Below, in pieces: positions 34,501 through 45,998 of a stretch of 64,000 nt of DNA. The DNA comes from Nematostella vectensis (taxonomy: Eukaryota; Cnidaria; Anthozoa; Actiniaria; Edwardsiidae), in NCBI RefSeq assembly GCF_932526225.1, contig NC_064039.1:11054139-11118138 (forward strand), in the 5' to 3' direction. Each line of letters begins with the position of its first letter. Position 1 is the first letter of the stretch. A program made the translations under genes and the position numbers. The notes below the pieces were generated by a model. The model was not told where the DNA came from and did not search any database. It was given only the letters and a program-made list of their open reading frames with translations.

Positions 34501-37500
34501 AAATTTCCCCACAATTAAGATGACACTAAACGCTACCTAAAGTGTTTTATCCTTGAAACCATCTGTAGAAGAAAATATTACAGGATTTCTTTTGATTGCG
34601 ATAAAGCATCTTCAGTTCACAACACGACATGATAAACAGCCCTTTACAGTTTATGATCAGAAATGGAACTGGAGGCACCCGGAGTTGAGTGATGACCCCG
34701 AAGCCAGGAAAAAGATAAATCGTCTAGCTCACAGAGCCTTTTTACTACAGACGCATTTGCTAAATGCCGTGTAGGCGTATGAAACTGATGCAAATTCTGA
34801 CCTTTTACGTTCAACTCATTTATCAAGAAGCAGCAAACATTTCGTTGAATGTCAGGTAAATATCTGGTTGTAATCTATCCTTGTTAGACGATATATAATT
34901 GCTTGAAGATGCTGCATACTAACAGGCTTAACTGTTTTCCCGTAAAGCTATAGGACCAAGGGGACCTCTTTTGTGATTGTTAAGAAAATGCACATCAAAG
35001 ACTACTTAGTACCCTGTTTTTGTGCTCCCAGAGCATTGGCTGAAGCACGAAAGCTGAGGAGCATACTACTCCTAAGCCTAAAGCCCTTGTCTCCCACTTT
35101 CGTTCAATTCTATATTCTCGCTGAATGATTTGATGTTTGGAAGCCCTTAAGGCTATTTGGAGAACCCGTCCTTGGAGGTGTTTCCCGTTGATGAAGATTC
35201 TTGCTAGAAATGATTTGATTTCTTTTTTAAGTGTCTTTTTAGAGCACTTTCTATAAGAGCAATAAAAAAATAACTGTGTCACCGCGCAAAAAGGGCGAGA
35301 CTAAATGATAAGTAGGGAAAATACTTAGACGAATTGTTTTCAATCATCGTATGAAAGTCTTAAGTTGAAATAGAAATAAATTATGAAATACAAAAATGTA
35401 GATATCTCGCCTTCTTTTTAAGTTGGAATAGAAACAAAAAATAAAATACAAAAATATAGGTATCTCTCCTTCTTTTCAAAAATTCTAGGAGTAGCAGATT
35501 ATTTATTATTTGTTTTTAGTGCGATAAACATGCAGATCGGAAAATTTTTCCAAATATTGACCAAATATGAGCTGTACTAGTTGGTGCATTTGAATAATGT
35601 TTGGAATAAAGAGTTATTATTGATGTTCTTTATAGTCCGAAATACTTAAATCCGATAAAAGCGCAAAGCCTTTGTGAAAAAAAAGGATTTAGGAGTATCG
35701 GCCCAAAGAATCAGGTTACCTCAAAGATCCTTGTTATTTGAAACAACATGGTTATAAAGAACTAAAAGAGACGGTGTGTCTCGGATTCGTAACTAAAAAC
35801 AGAAAATTCCTTTATTTTAAATGAGTTTTTCCAATTTCACGCAATTATTACCAAGGTGCGATAAACGAGGAACTAGCAAACTTGGGGAAACTTCAATCAA
35901 CCTGGAACCCATAACATGTCATTTCTCGTTCAATATCTTTCTTTGTTGTCGGCTTTAATTCCCTCATTAAATGAATATGAAGCGCTCATTTTTCCGCTAA
36001 TTAAACATTTCTATCCCAAGGACAAGTCAAATAGACATTCATGAAAACCCATTCAGGAAAACTGACACAAAAACCAACATTCGCCTGGAGTCAAAACTTT
36101 AATTACAAAAAACGAGTCCTTCTATCCGAGAGGTGCTTTCCCATATTGATCTTTGGCAGTAAACATGGACTACACTTAGAAGACAATCACAATAAGATTT
36201 TGAAAACGGAGCGGATGGAGGGATCTATGGTAATATTGCGTTTTTAGTCTGTTAAGAAAATTAATATCTCTTTCGTCAGTTGTCGGCGAGTTGTAATGGT
36301 TACCCATGGAATCGGAAAGTGGGCCAAACATAAAGTACTTTGCCAATTATCAAATGTAATATGATTTGAAATGAAACTGTTCCGATATTTCTTTGAAAAA
36401 GTAAAACGCAAAAAAGCTTTTTAATGTAAATAAAGGAATGTCATGTTCGATGTTTCTAGGGGATTTGCGCTCCGCACAACTCAAGATGTACATTAACAGC
36501 CAAACTTAACGCAAATTTGCTCTTTTAATAGGCCAAAACCGAAAGCCGAAAACGTTCTATTGAAATAGCAAATTCATATTATCTTTTTTATCAGCTTTTC
36601 CGGTGGTACCTATATGGCATGGATCGCCCGCTTAAGACAGACGTCACCAGTCAACGCGAGATTTGCTTGCTTTTCTTAGTGAGACAGCTGGCCAAACAAG
36701 TTGGCTTCCCTCGTCCAATGATCAACTGCTTCCTGCCAGGCCTCGGAGGGAATTTAAGGAGAGCAGCCACACGCAAGAATTAAAACTTGAGATTCGCGTG
36801 AAGGAGTTCACGTCAGTTGGCGAAGGAGACACATAAACAAACGCTCTCCAAACATTTCTTATTATTCACCGCTAACGACCATCCAAGCAACGATAGAAAC
36901 ACTCCGGGACGAAATATATTTTTTTTCATACGATAAAAACATTAGAGTGAGGAGAGGAAAAGTTGTTGTGGACACGTTTGACACTATTGCGTATCAACTG
37001 AAGATATACTGCTTTGTTATAAAACACGCTGATCTGATTGAGGAAAGAGAAGTGATATTACTTTATTTTGCCGACAAGTGTTTTTAGTCAAAAAGAAAAG
37101 GCGCGCGGGCCGCTAATTGCAGACAGCAGGCCCGAAGCATTAAAGGTTGGTCATTATTGCACCCATGATAATATCGATAACTAGGAGATATACGCTTAGC
37201 TCGGGTTGGTCGGCAAAGACAGGGACAGAGAAAAGGTTTGTAACAAAACAAGACAGGCGATTTTTATCATGGCAGACCGGAAAGCATAACAGCTAGCTGG
37301 CCGAGCAATAAGCGTTCAAAAAGACGCAATCAATCTACAGCCCCCTGATATCAATTAGTACGAAAAAAAAAAGCGAGACAAAATCACGGTCATCCGTCCC
37401 CCGATTGCCTTAAAAGAGCGCACGCGCACTAGAGCGCGAAGTCAAGCCCTGTGCAAGTGCCGTGTCAGCCAGTTGAGTGTTGCTCAAGTAAACGCCGTAA

Positions 37501-37507
37501 CTTCAAG
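28516..37507. other. 9-kb intergenic region without supportable genes
   Basis: AT-rich. Apart from the inverted-repeat element at 29478-30126 I see only short scattered frames on both strands (for example 31542-31913, 123 codons) with no family resemblance. The last 700 bases, about 36770-37507, are probably the GPCR promoter and 5' leader: GC content rises and GAATTTAAGG at 36752 is a weak TATA-like site. Enhancers or non-coding RNAs are possible but not visible. Confidence 0.55.
29478..30126. mobile_element. terminal-inverted-repeat element of about 650 bp
   Basis: Left end GGGCCGGTTCCTGAAAGGCC then GATTAACTTAACCCTAGAT; right end, read in reverse complement, GATCGGTTCCTGTGAAAAGC then CGATTAGCGCTAACCCAGG. 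A further inner copy of the terminus is at about 30000-30055. No transposase frame; a non-autonomous DNA transposon. Confidence 0.75.
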
Positions 37508-38602
37508 ATGGCAGTCAACCGCGTATTGCCACCGCTAGACCAACTGAGTCCACTCTGCCAATACTACTACAACAACTGCTCGAACGAGACAGTTCTAAAT
37601 GTGCGGAATCCGTCTCAGTGCTGGCGAGATTGGTTTAGCATGTGTGCAGTGCAGGCCCCCAAGACCCCGCCGAACACCGCCATCCTTGTTGGTATAATCA
37701 TCGTCATCGCCTTTTTTTCACTTATTGGGAACTCGATCGTTTGTATCGTGTTCTGTCTGTACGACCAGCTTCGATTAGTCAAACATTTCTTCGTGGTGAA
37801 CTTAGCAGTTGTCGATAATATTCTGGTAACAGTGTCAATACCTCTCTTTGTGGCGTTTCTACTCGGCGGGGGTCAGAACTCGTCCCTTTGCCGGGCTCAG
37901 ATTGTGATTGACATTCTCTGCGGCACGGCATCCATCATGACGCTCGCTGCAATCGCTCTGGAGCGCTTCGTCGCCGTGGAAGAGCCGCTATTGTACACTA
38001 CCAAAGTAACAGCCCAGCGCGCCACGGTAGTGCTGGCATTTACTTGGATTTATTCCATCATAGTCTCCTTCGTGCCTTTCTTCTCGCTCCTATCCAATCC
38101 TAGGATGCAGTGCTTGTTCTTTGGAGGCGAGTTCGTGATTTTCATCACCGTCACAAGCTTTGTGGCGCCGGTAGGAGTGATGATATTCGCGTATTGGCGA
38201 ATCTTTAAGATTGCGCATCGCCACGCTACGCGTATCATGGCTATGATCCCGCGCAGCCAGAATAACAACACAAGCGAGGAAAACGAATCGAGGCATCGCC
38301 ATGTGAAAATGAGTAGGGAGCTGCGCGGTGCCAAGACTCTGACTATAATCATGTGTACGCATATAATATGCTGGTCTCCGTTATTCTTATTCTACCTTGT
38401 GGATGCCTACTATCCTGGCCGAAATAGAAAAGTTTCCTTAGTCGCAAACTACATCATTCTGGTGCTCCGTTACTGCAATACTCTCGCAAACCCTATTATC
38501 TACTCGGGAATCAACAGACAATTTCGCGCCGCTATTCTCAAGTTTGTTCTCCGCAAGGAGAGCAGGGAAGGACTTGGGGTTACTATTTTTACAAATTCTT
38601 GA
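37508..38602 (+). CDS. class A GPCR, biogenic-amine-receptor-like, intronless
   Basis: Single exon, 364 aa. Start chosen at 37508 because AAGATGG is a good context and the upstream in-frame codons begin with GTG only. Seven hydrophobic helices are visible. Family marks: GN in helix 1 (74-75), LAVVDN in helix 2 (99-104), C128 and C202 for the outer disulfide, D135 exactly 18 residues before R153 (position 3.32, the amine-binding Asp), ERF (152-154) in place of DRY, T214 and S217 near 5.43/5.46, CWSP (288-291), Y322 (7.43) and NPIIY (328-332). N23 and N26 are glycosylation sequons. Together these favour an aminergic or closely related receptor at the cell surface, but ligand cannot be assigned; cnidarians have large expanded families of such orphan receptors. 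It stands alone, with no flanking gene within 5 kb. Confidence 0.93.
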   Translation: MAVNRVLPPLDQLSPLCQYYYNNCSNETVLNVRNPSQCWRDWFSMCAVQAPKTPPNTAILVGIIIVIAFFSLIGNSIVCIVFCLYDQLRLVKHFFVVNLAVVDNILVTVSIPLFVAFLLGGGQNSSLCRAQIVIDILCGTASIMTLAAIALERFVAVEEPLLYTTKVTAQRATVVLAFTWIYSIIVSFVPFFSLLSNPRMQCLFFGGEFVIFITVTSFVAPVGVMIFAYWRIFKIAHRHATRIMAMIPRSQNNNTSEENESRHRHVKMSRELRGAKTLTIIMCTHIICWSPLFLFYLVDAYYPGRNRKVSLVANYIILVLRYCNTLANPIIYSGINRQFRAAILKFVLRKESREGLGVTIFTNS

Positions 38603-38824
38603 AAACTGAGCAACGAGCAGCAAAGCAAAAAAGCGCTTATTATTCGGCATGATCATGGAACTAATGTGGACTGTAAACACTACCAAAAGATAGCTCAGGA
38701 TTAAGATAATCTATTCATAAAAGAAAACGTGGCCATGATCGCGTACCATATGATGTTATGGAATAGATGGCGTGAACCGAAAGAAAATATCGTGCGGATG
38801 TCTGTTTTGGGCATTCAGAAAGAA

Positions 38825-38830
38825 AATAAA
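38825..38830 (+). terminator. candidate GPCR poly(A) signal
   Basis: AATAAA about 220 bp after the GPCR stop codon, on the same strand. Plausible by position only. Confidence 0.35.
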
Positions 38831-39262
38831 CCCTCAAACGTTAAAGTGTTTTTAAAGTCTTTAAAGAGGTGAAAAGCCATGACTTAATAATGGGTGAGAA
38901 ATTAAAAAAAAAAGTTCAATGGTACGTTATGAGATTGTATGCTCTCAGTACATTCTGTTCTCAAAACGCAGCATCTTTTTTCTCTGAAATCTACACACTG
39001 CACAGGACGATCAAATTACAATTGGATAAAAGGACGAGCCTATTTTTTAGGCCTGGTGGGCTCCCATGCGGTCTGAATTTGGTAGTTTGTGCATACCGAT
39101 TTTTCACATCACAAGAACCAACACTTGGAGTCAGCGATGGATTACGCTTTTAGCCTCTTCAGACTCATAAGAGAATGTGTCACGCAAATACGAGAGATAA
39201 CCGGATACATTGGTTTATAACGAATACTAATAAAAAATACTTATGGTAGGTGATAAAATGGG

Positions 39263-39314
39263 GAAAAAAGACAATGTGCGGAATCCGTCTCAGTGCTGGC
39301 GAGAAAAAAGACAA
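39263..39314 (+). other. 28-bp GPCR fragment inserted between 12-bp direct repeats
   Basis: GAAAAAAGACAA at 39263-39274 is repeated exactly at 39303-39314. Between them is a segment which, with 2 bp of each repeat, matches GPCR bases 37598-37629 over 32 of 32 positions (core GCGGAATCCGTCTCAGTGCT). The fragment is in the same orientation as the gene and 1.7 kb downstream of its source. Confidence 0.9.
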
Positions 39315-42300
39315 CACATAGGAGTAACATTTGTATAAAGAATTAGATACAGAATAGCATTGTAGAAATCATGAATAGAGATACTAAATACTGTAAATAC
39401 ATGAATTATTACCTTATTTGCAAAATATTACGATGGTAGTAAGATAATGAATTGTTCCTGAAGGTACGGATCTGCGCCCGACATAATGATAAACCAGATA
39501 ACGACATGTAAAAATGCCCACGAAAAGGTATTTCTAAATATGGTTCAGCTTGGAAAGATAAATTTACGGCGAAGTGTTTATTTTTTTTTCTATTTTGGTT
39601 TAACAGGAAGCTTTTCTCTTTTTGTGTGTGTGCCGAAAATACCCACGTTCATTCATACAAAACACACTTAAACATTGATCCTCTCTCGTTCAACAATTTA
39701 CGCATTCTGAATGCGCCAATGACGCACACTAGATACAAACACGTTGACGGTGTTTCCCTCTTTACCGTGTTAGCCGCGCTTTACAAGGCGCAAAATACGA
39801 CTTTCACGAAAGCATATATAGTTTCCCACCTGTTAAATCGTAACCGCGCCCTGTCAATAAAAGTGGTCATTTGGACGCTGTGTGGTGTTCTTTTAACCCG
39901 GATTGATTATGGTGGTGGTGGGGTGGGGAGGATATGAAAATAGCCCGGTTATCCTTTTTATCGTTTCCTATGAAGTATAAACCGGGAAGCAATTTTCCTC
40001 CAGCTTTTGAAAAATAAAATCGCCAATTTTCGGGCTAATTTGAAAGGAGAATTAAAAATGCAAACTTGTTGAAAATCATGGTCATGGAAGCTTTTATATT
40101 TTATCATCATTGAGAACCAAAGCTAACTAATTATTCAAAGACAAGAGAACATTGAAATGATAGGCGTCGAAATACGAGGATTTATTAGAAAATCTTTGTA
40201 AGCGGATTAGACAAAGAGAACTTGTATACTCTGCTGAGTTCTGGGCTTCGGCACGCCATTGGTAACGTTTGAGTAAAAAGGCAGAGATCAAAATTAAGAT
40301 CAGTAAAAAATGAAAGGAAAAAAAAAACATTTAAGGGAAGTTAAAAAGATAAAAAAAAGTAAAAAAAAAAACGAAAAAATACCGCAAGTGTCATTATAGT
40401 AAGCGCCAATATCGTAACATGACAGCCTTCAAGTTTTTTATCCTCTTCCAAAATTAGAGGTCTTAAGCAAATTAACGGGTTCTATGGAAATACAAACCGA
40501 GGAAGCAACTGTCAGAATGGCAAAGCAGCAAAATGGCAAATAATATTAAAAATTACCGTCGACTGACAGAGGCGTTTTATCAAAATGAGCAGCTACACCT
40601 CGTTCCAGTTAGACGATATCGAGCTTTCTCTTGGGTCTTATAGTCTCGTGCGTATATTGTCTTTATTTTGAAAGCAAGATACATTCTAGACAATAACTGT
40701 AAAATATTAGATATGCACCTATATATATTGAATTCGGCGTTTCTTGGTTATTTATTCAAGGTGTTTTTTTAGAGATTAAACGCTTTAGCAGGAGTTAGGG
40801 AAAAAAAGGTGATTATGTTTTCTTTGAGGAGATTTATGCGCCGTAAACCAAAAAAGTCATGATAGTCGTCGTACTAACACTCCTTTGAATTTCCTGAAAA
40901 CAAGGCTAGAAAAATCGCATTACTGCTGGAAAACGCTCAAAGCGTTTTCAAAAAGATATGCACTTAGACAGGGTAGGCGATAGACGCGACGCGCTTCCAA
41001 CCAAAAAAAAAAAATGCCAATTTACGCTAGAATATCGCTATTAGCGCTCTTACAGATCACGTTATTTGCGCTCAGGCTCTTAGCGGCAAAAAAAGCAACT
41101 TGTTCAGCGCTTAAGAATTTTTTCTTTAAAGATTTTATATTTCCGTCATTCTCTGGCTCATTCATTTCTGTGTTTATTTTGGCTTGAGCCACTCAAAAAC
41201 ACTGTCTTGCGCGGCGCGCAAACTAAGAATTTTACCACATGAAGCCATGTCGTGAAAAATGTAAGCGGCGAACAAACTATATGATTGAAGGATTTTTATA
41301 AGAAAACTATGTCTATTTTTCGCAACAAACTCATCATTCGTCAACGGCTTTAAATGGTTTGGCTCTGTCTTCTACTGATTTTAAAGTTACCTGCTTACGA
41401 AATAGAGAACAATGTGCTATTGTTTTCATAAAAGGTGCAAATAACGGCGACTGCAAATGGCATTTTCTTTATTTGCTCTGGTGATCTAATTCCTTTGAGA
41501 TATCCTGAGGTCACTATCTCAAATAATAATTTGATTGTTAAATATTTACAGGATGGGATCAAAAATTAAAGAAGGAATTTAGTGGTTGTTTCTTTTTTCT
41601 GTCCGAGTTCCAAGTACACAAAGTAGCATTATGCATCACAATGTCAGAGATTCACACAATGATTGAATAGCTATAGATAAACGCGTGACCCTACTAACAG
41701 AAATTTCCTTCTTCTTTCTATCAGTTCACTTATCGGTCGCGCGCCTATGGCACAAACAAACGAAAACGTAAAAGGACAAAGACGCGACACGAATAAGTGA
41801 ACTTATAGAAACAAACAGGAAGAAAGCTCTACTAGCAGTGTAAGGTATGAGAGGAATCCAACGAATATGCATACGAATATATCGCGCATTCCCATGAGAG
41901 TATGGATATTCAAGAGAGCCTACGATATTAGCAATCTAATTTTCCAGATTCACCTATTTTCTTGCGCGCATTCAGCGAAAATAAGAGGAGACAATACAAA
42001 TCTTGGGTTTAACATTAAAGAATACTTATAATGTACTAGAAAAGAAGCCACATCTCCGAGGACAGAGAATCAGTCTGTAAGTTTGGATCTTCTCGTTATC
42101 AAGCGCATAGAACACATGCTAGGGATACGCACTCAATTAGGCCTATCTTCTGCAGGCTGTTATAGATAGTTTCCTGATTCTATTATCCTTGATGCCTAGC
42201 AGAAAGGTACTATGTCAATAACTTCTATCGCTCACGGTATCTAGCTTATCCCACCCTTCCTGCTTAAAAGATAAACCCTAACTTTTTGCCCTATTAGGAC

Positions 42301-43441
42301 GCACATGAAATTGATTTTTCGAAATAATTGGAATAATCATTCGAGATAAGGAAGCTGCGAGAACAAGGAATAGTGATCAACAGTTAACAGACAACGCCTC
42401 CATCGATCTGAGAAAGAATAGAGTTCCATTTCCACAGTCAGCACATAAAGCGTCTAAGTGTACAAGGGTGTGTGTATGGGGGAAGGAGGGGGTAGAGGGG
42501 GGATGCGTGTCTGGCCCTTTTCCCCAGAGGGATAGCTCCGTGTATTTGTGGGGCTCCGAGAGTGGTTATAAACAAACATAGTCACGTTTTAAAAATTATC
42601 TTTATCACATTTTAAGTGAAGAAAACAGATTACTATTCTAACCTTACCCTTACGAACCACAAATCATTCAATCGTAATAGACTTGAGGAAGTAATAAAAG
42701 ATGGCCCTAAGGTAATAACAAAACAGCTTCACGAGGATGGCTGTCTCCTTTGTTTTCCTTCCTTTAATCACCATCATAGCGTAATTGTCTTTTTGCCTAA
42801 TGATTAATTACGGAGGATGGTGGTTAAAGAAGGGCGTGGGGTCTAACCTTCTCCCATTAGACTACTACGAGTAATCACAAAAGGTCTCTAGTGTCATCTC
42901 CTTTATCAATCCCCGCTTTTCGCTTCTATTTCGTACTTCTAATTCTAATTCTAAAAAACCTACCCCTGACACTCGCAGATGAATAAAAGAATGGTACCAA
43001 TGTAAACACTATAAAAACGTGTTTAACGAATATACTGATTTCAAGTCTTCAACCGCTAAAAGGCATTTTATCGATTGACGAATTGAGTTTGGGTATCGAT
43101 ATTAAAAGGTTTTTCCACTTCTTTCTCACTGCTTGTGCATATAATCATGCTCTCCGGTCTCGGATGTTTGGAAATGTTGTTGAGCTTGCTTGTGTATAGA
43201 CATCATATTTGCAATTCTTTTTCCAACACTTTTGCGCGTGGCGCCAACAATATTAAACGGTGTTACGCCAGCAATATTAACGGTGTTACGTGTTGCGGCA
43301 GAAATATTGAATGTTGCGTGTTACGCGAAAGGTGTTGCGTATTACGGCGCAATGACAACAAAAGATATTGTGTTGCTCCTAAAATAAAGGGTGTTGCTTG
43401 TTGCGATATAAGAAAGCTGTTTTTGTTGCTGTAAAACAGTG

Positions 43442-43630
43442 TTAAGCCCTGTGCAAACTGCGCCAGCACCCGCCAGCATAGCTGGCGAATTCTTGCTCGA
43501 CTGAGTACAAGACAAAGGAAATGTCAGAAAGTCCATTTCCCATATTGACATTTCCTTTGTCCTATAGTCAGTAAAGCGAAAATTCGCCAGCAATGCTGGC
43601 AGGTGCTGGAGCAGTTTGCACGGGGCTTTA
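43442..43630. mobile_element. foldback element downstream of TMC
   Basis: Left arm from AAGCCCTGTGCAAACTGC, right arm (reverse complement) from AAAGCCCCGTGCAAACTGC. Arms of about 85 bp also share CCAGCATAGCTGGCGAA / CCAGCATTGCTGGCGAA and GACAAAGGAAATGTCA. The loop is about 20 bp. MITE-like, non-coding. Confidence 0.85.
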
Positions 43631-43718
43631 CACCAGCAATGTTGAGCAGTGCTGAACTGTTTCCAAACAAAGACCTCTGTGGAGAATAACCACGAATAGT
43701 ATGGCGTGATACGTGTAG

Positions 43719-45998
43719 CTATTGTATCTTAGCATGATCAGCACAATCGTGTCGCGTGCTAGGTCCCATGCCCTCCAGCTTTTTCAAAAGCTGTTGCTTA
43801 ATCTTCGTCTCAAACGCTAAATGATCCTTCAGCATCCCAATTACACATCGATGGGCTTTAGCCACCGACCTGAAGTAATGCAGGCACACGAGCACCAGGA
43901 GCGTTATGGGTAATATAAAGGCGGCAGTGCTCATGTAGAAAACAGCTTGATGCAGCCATTCAGGCCATTTGGAAACTTCCGCTGAGAGAATACTTAGTAT
44001 ACTAGTACTCAAATCACAATTGGCATTACGAAAAGGTCCACAGAGAGACGGGGGGACACGCGTTACTCCCCACCCGACCAGACCACAGGTCATAAAAAAC
44101 GTGAAAAGTAGTAATAAAGTAAAGATGTAGGTAGACTTGGCGCCCTGATATGGGCGGTCGGGGAGGGTGTTGTTGTACATTAGGCTGACCTTTTTGACGT
44201 AGAAGAGTAGGAAAAGCTTTATGACGCCGAGAGCTGGCAACAAAGGGCTGAAGAATCCACCAAGTAGAATCAAGCACTGCCCATAGACAAGGTCTAGTAC
44301 ATTCCGGGGTATGTCAAACTGTTGCATTCCGATACGACGGAAGCAGCTAAATTTGTTGTAGAAGACTTTACGTAAGGTTTCTAGTCCAAGAGTTGTGAGA
44401 ATGACGACAAAGAAGTCCATCCATACCAACATGTACATCTGTGCAGCCAGCTCATTTTCCCAGCACTGTTCGCAAGCTTCAAGTCTATAGTGTTGATTTC
44501 CACTTTTTTTCTTCGTCTTTTTGTCGATGTTGATGTACAGTAATATCATCAGTGCTGCTACGGAGGGGAGCTTGACAAACACGCGTCGCCAAAGGTTAAG
44601 CGCCAGCTCCACCTCGGCACTCCAGTCCTCAAAGATAGATAGAAATTCAAACAGTAACGGGAGAAGCAAGTTTGGTATAGTTATCGCCAGAGCAATTAAA
44701 AGACTCGATCCGTAACTAGCAAGGATGCGCTCCATGTTGCTTTGCCCCTTGTCGGTAAAGTCTAAATCCTCGGGGTTGAAAATAGCTTGTATGATAACTA
44801 CAAAGGAGACATACCACAGGGCTGGTACCACAATGAAGTTGACCGCAATACGCGAAGAGTACAGTGCGCACTTCTGCTTCCTGGTTCTGTTCTGGACACG
44901 TCTCTTTCTCTGTTCCTCAGCGATGTCAGAGTTAATATCCTGCACAATTATCCTATGCTTGTGACGAGCGGCGATCTCCTCTGAGATACAGTAGTCCCAA
45001 ACAGCGAACACCTTATTGGCGTACGAATTAAACATGCCCTCGCTCTCGATGTAGCTATCCTTCAAGTTACCCATCAGGTTAGTGATCATCAGAAAGAAGC
45101 AGAGTATCAACGTGCACCCCCCTGTTAGTAGGTAGGCCAGGGGGAGGTTGTAAGTCACGCCCTCTTCTGAGATGAGCCGTTTTGATGGATAATTGCTGTA
45201 GAACATAAGGGTTGTCCCTATCCATCCCTGACCGGTGAAGAACTGCAACACAGCATTGGGGACATCCCCGAGCTGAAGGCTCTGATTGGTCGATACCGGC
45301 TTTTGGTATGAACAGCCAGTGATGTTATTCATGTGGGACTCTTGATTCCAAGACGTGCAAATTACAACCGTGGGCAAGACAACAAACCCAAACTCCAGAG
45401 CAAAGATCAATAAATTCAAAAATAACAACCAACGCAAAAAACTGAAATAAGAAACCACCCCACTGCCGAACTGCCCCTCGACTTGCTTGAGATGGCCTCG
45501 CCACAACTCCATAGCGTATTTCCATTCCCTCAGCCCTGTTACAAAGCTTCTCCACCACGATAAAGCCCCTAGTTTCATTACCTTCCAGCGGGAGATTCCT
45601 CGGACACCTTGCATCTGCCTTATGGAGTCCCTATACTTCCGGCGTTGGGACATGGGTAAGGGAACAGCTTTCAAATCTGCCACTTCGAGAAGCTCCCTCG
45701 GTAGATCTTCTTCATCTAAAAGGCCCGGTTGATGGACATCCAGTGGCCCTCCATCGACTCTATCCGCGCGCTCTGATCGCCTCAGAGCCCGTGTGCGAGT
45801 CCTCAGAGCTGTCCTTCGCTGAATCTGCATTGGTACATTTGGTCGTCGAATTGTAGAACGGTTGATAGCGGCTATGGTGGAATGTCGAGCAACTCGACTA
45901 GGAAGATGCTGAATTGCGGCTTTTTTTGGCGGCAATTCAGGCGGTTCTTCTTCAGCACCGAACCTTAAAGTGTTCATCTCAATATGGACTTCAGCCAT
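43719..45998 (-). CDS. transmembrane channel-like (TMC) protein, intronless
   Basis: One uninterrupted frame of 759 aa, a normal full length for TMC proteins. Family members are TMEM16-like ten-helix membrane proteins; TMC1/2 form the mechanotransduction channel of hair cells. Seen: basic, Pro-rich cytosolic N-terminus (1-165); WWRSFVTGLREWKYAMELW and the Gly-rich FGSGVVSYFSFLRWLLFLN entering helix 1; about ten hydrophobic segments; the TMC signature CWENELAAQMY near residue 510 followed by WMDFF; VYGQCLILLGGFFSPLLPAL; helix 10 before a short basic tail. N-glycosylation sequons lie in the first outer loop. Which TMC subgroup it belongs to cannot be decided by eye. TMC genes usually have many introns, so the single exon is unusual; there is no poly(A) tract downstream to prove retrocopying. 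Confidence 0.95.
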   Translation of the reverse strand: MAEVHIEMNTLRFGAEEEPPELPPKKAAIQHLPSRVARHSTIAAINRSTIRRPNVPMQIQRRTALRTRTRALRRSERADRVDGGPLDVHQPGLLDEEDLPRELLEVADLKAVPLPMSQRRKYRDSIRQMQGVRGISRWKVMKLGALSWWRSFVTGLREWKYAMELWRGHLKQVEGQFGSGVVSYFSFLRWLLFLNLLIFALEFGFVVLPTVVICTSWNQESHMNNITGCSYQKPVSTNQSLQLGDVPNAVLQFFTGQGWIGTTLMFYSNYPSKRLISEEGVTYNLPLAYLLTGGCTLILCFFLMITNLMGNLKDSYIESEGMFNSYANKVFAVWDYCISEEIAARHKHRIIVQDINSDIAEEQRKRRVQNRTRKQKCALYSSRIAVNFIVVPALWYVSFVVIIQAIFNPEDLDFTDKGQSNMERILASYGSSLLIALAITIPNLLLPLLFEFLSIFEDWSAEVELALNLWRRVFVKLPSVAALMILLYINIDKKTKKKSGNQHYRLEACEQCWENELAAQMYMLVWMDFFVVILTTLGLETLRKVFYNKFSCFRRIGMQQFDIPRNVLDLVYGQCLILLGGFFSPLLPALGVIKLFLLFYVKKVSLMYNNTLPDRPYQGAKSTYIFTLLLLFTFFMTCGLVGWGVTRVPPSLCGPFRNANCDLSTSILSILSAEVSKWPEWLHQAVFYMSTAAFILPITLLVLVCLHYFRSVAKAHRCVIGMLKDHLAFETKIKQQLLKKLEGMGPSTRHDCADHAKIQ

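Larger units (their letters stand above)
38603..43718. other. intergenic region between GPCR and TMC gene
   Basis: About 5 kb, AT-rich. It contains a copied fragment of the GPCR (39263-39314), degenerate GTGTTACG/GTTGCG repeats at about 43255-43400 and a foldback element (43442-43630) just beyond the TMC stop. Frames such as 38869-39153 and 42616-42807 have no recognisable protein. No RNA gene was seen. Confidence 0.55.

Noticed and set aside
43255-43434. Cys-rich ORF (99 codons, 43135-43434)
   Set aside because: It translates degenerate GTGTTACG/GTTGCG repeats next to a foldback element; not a gene.
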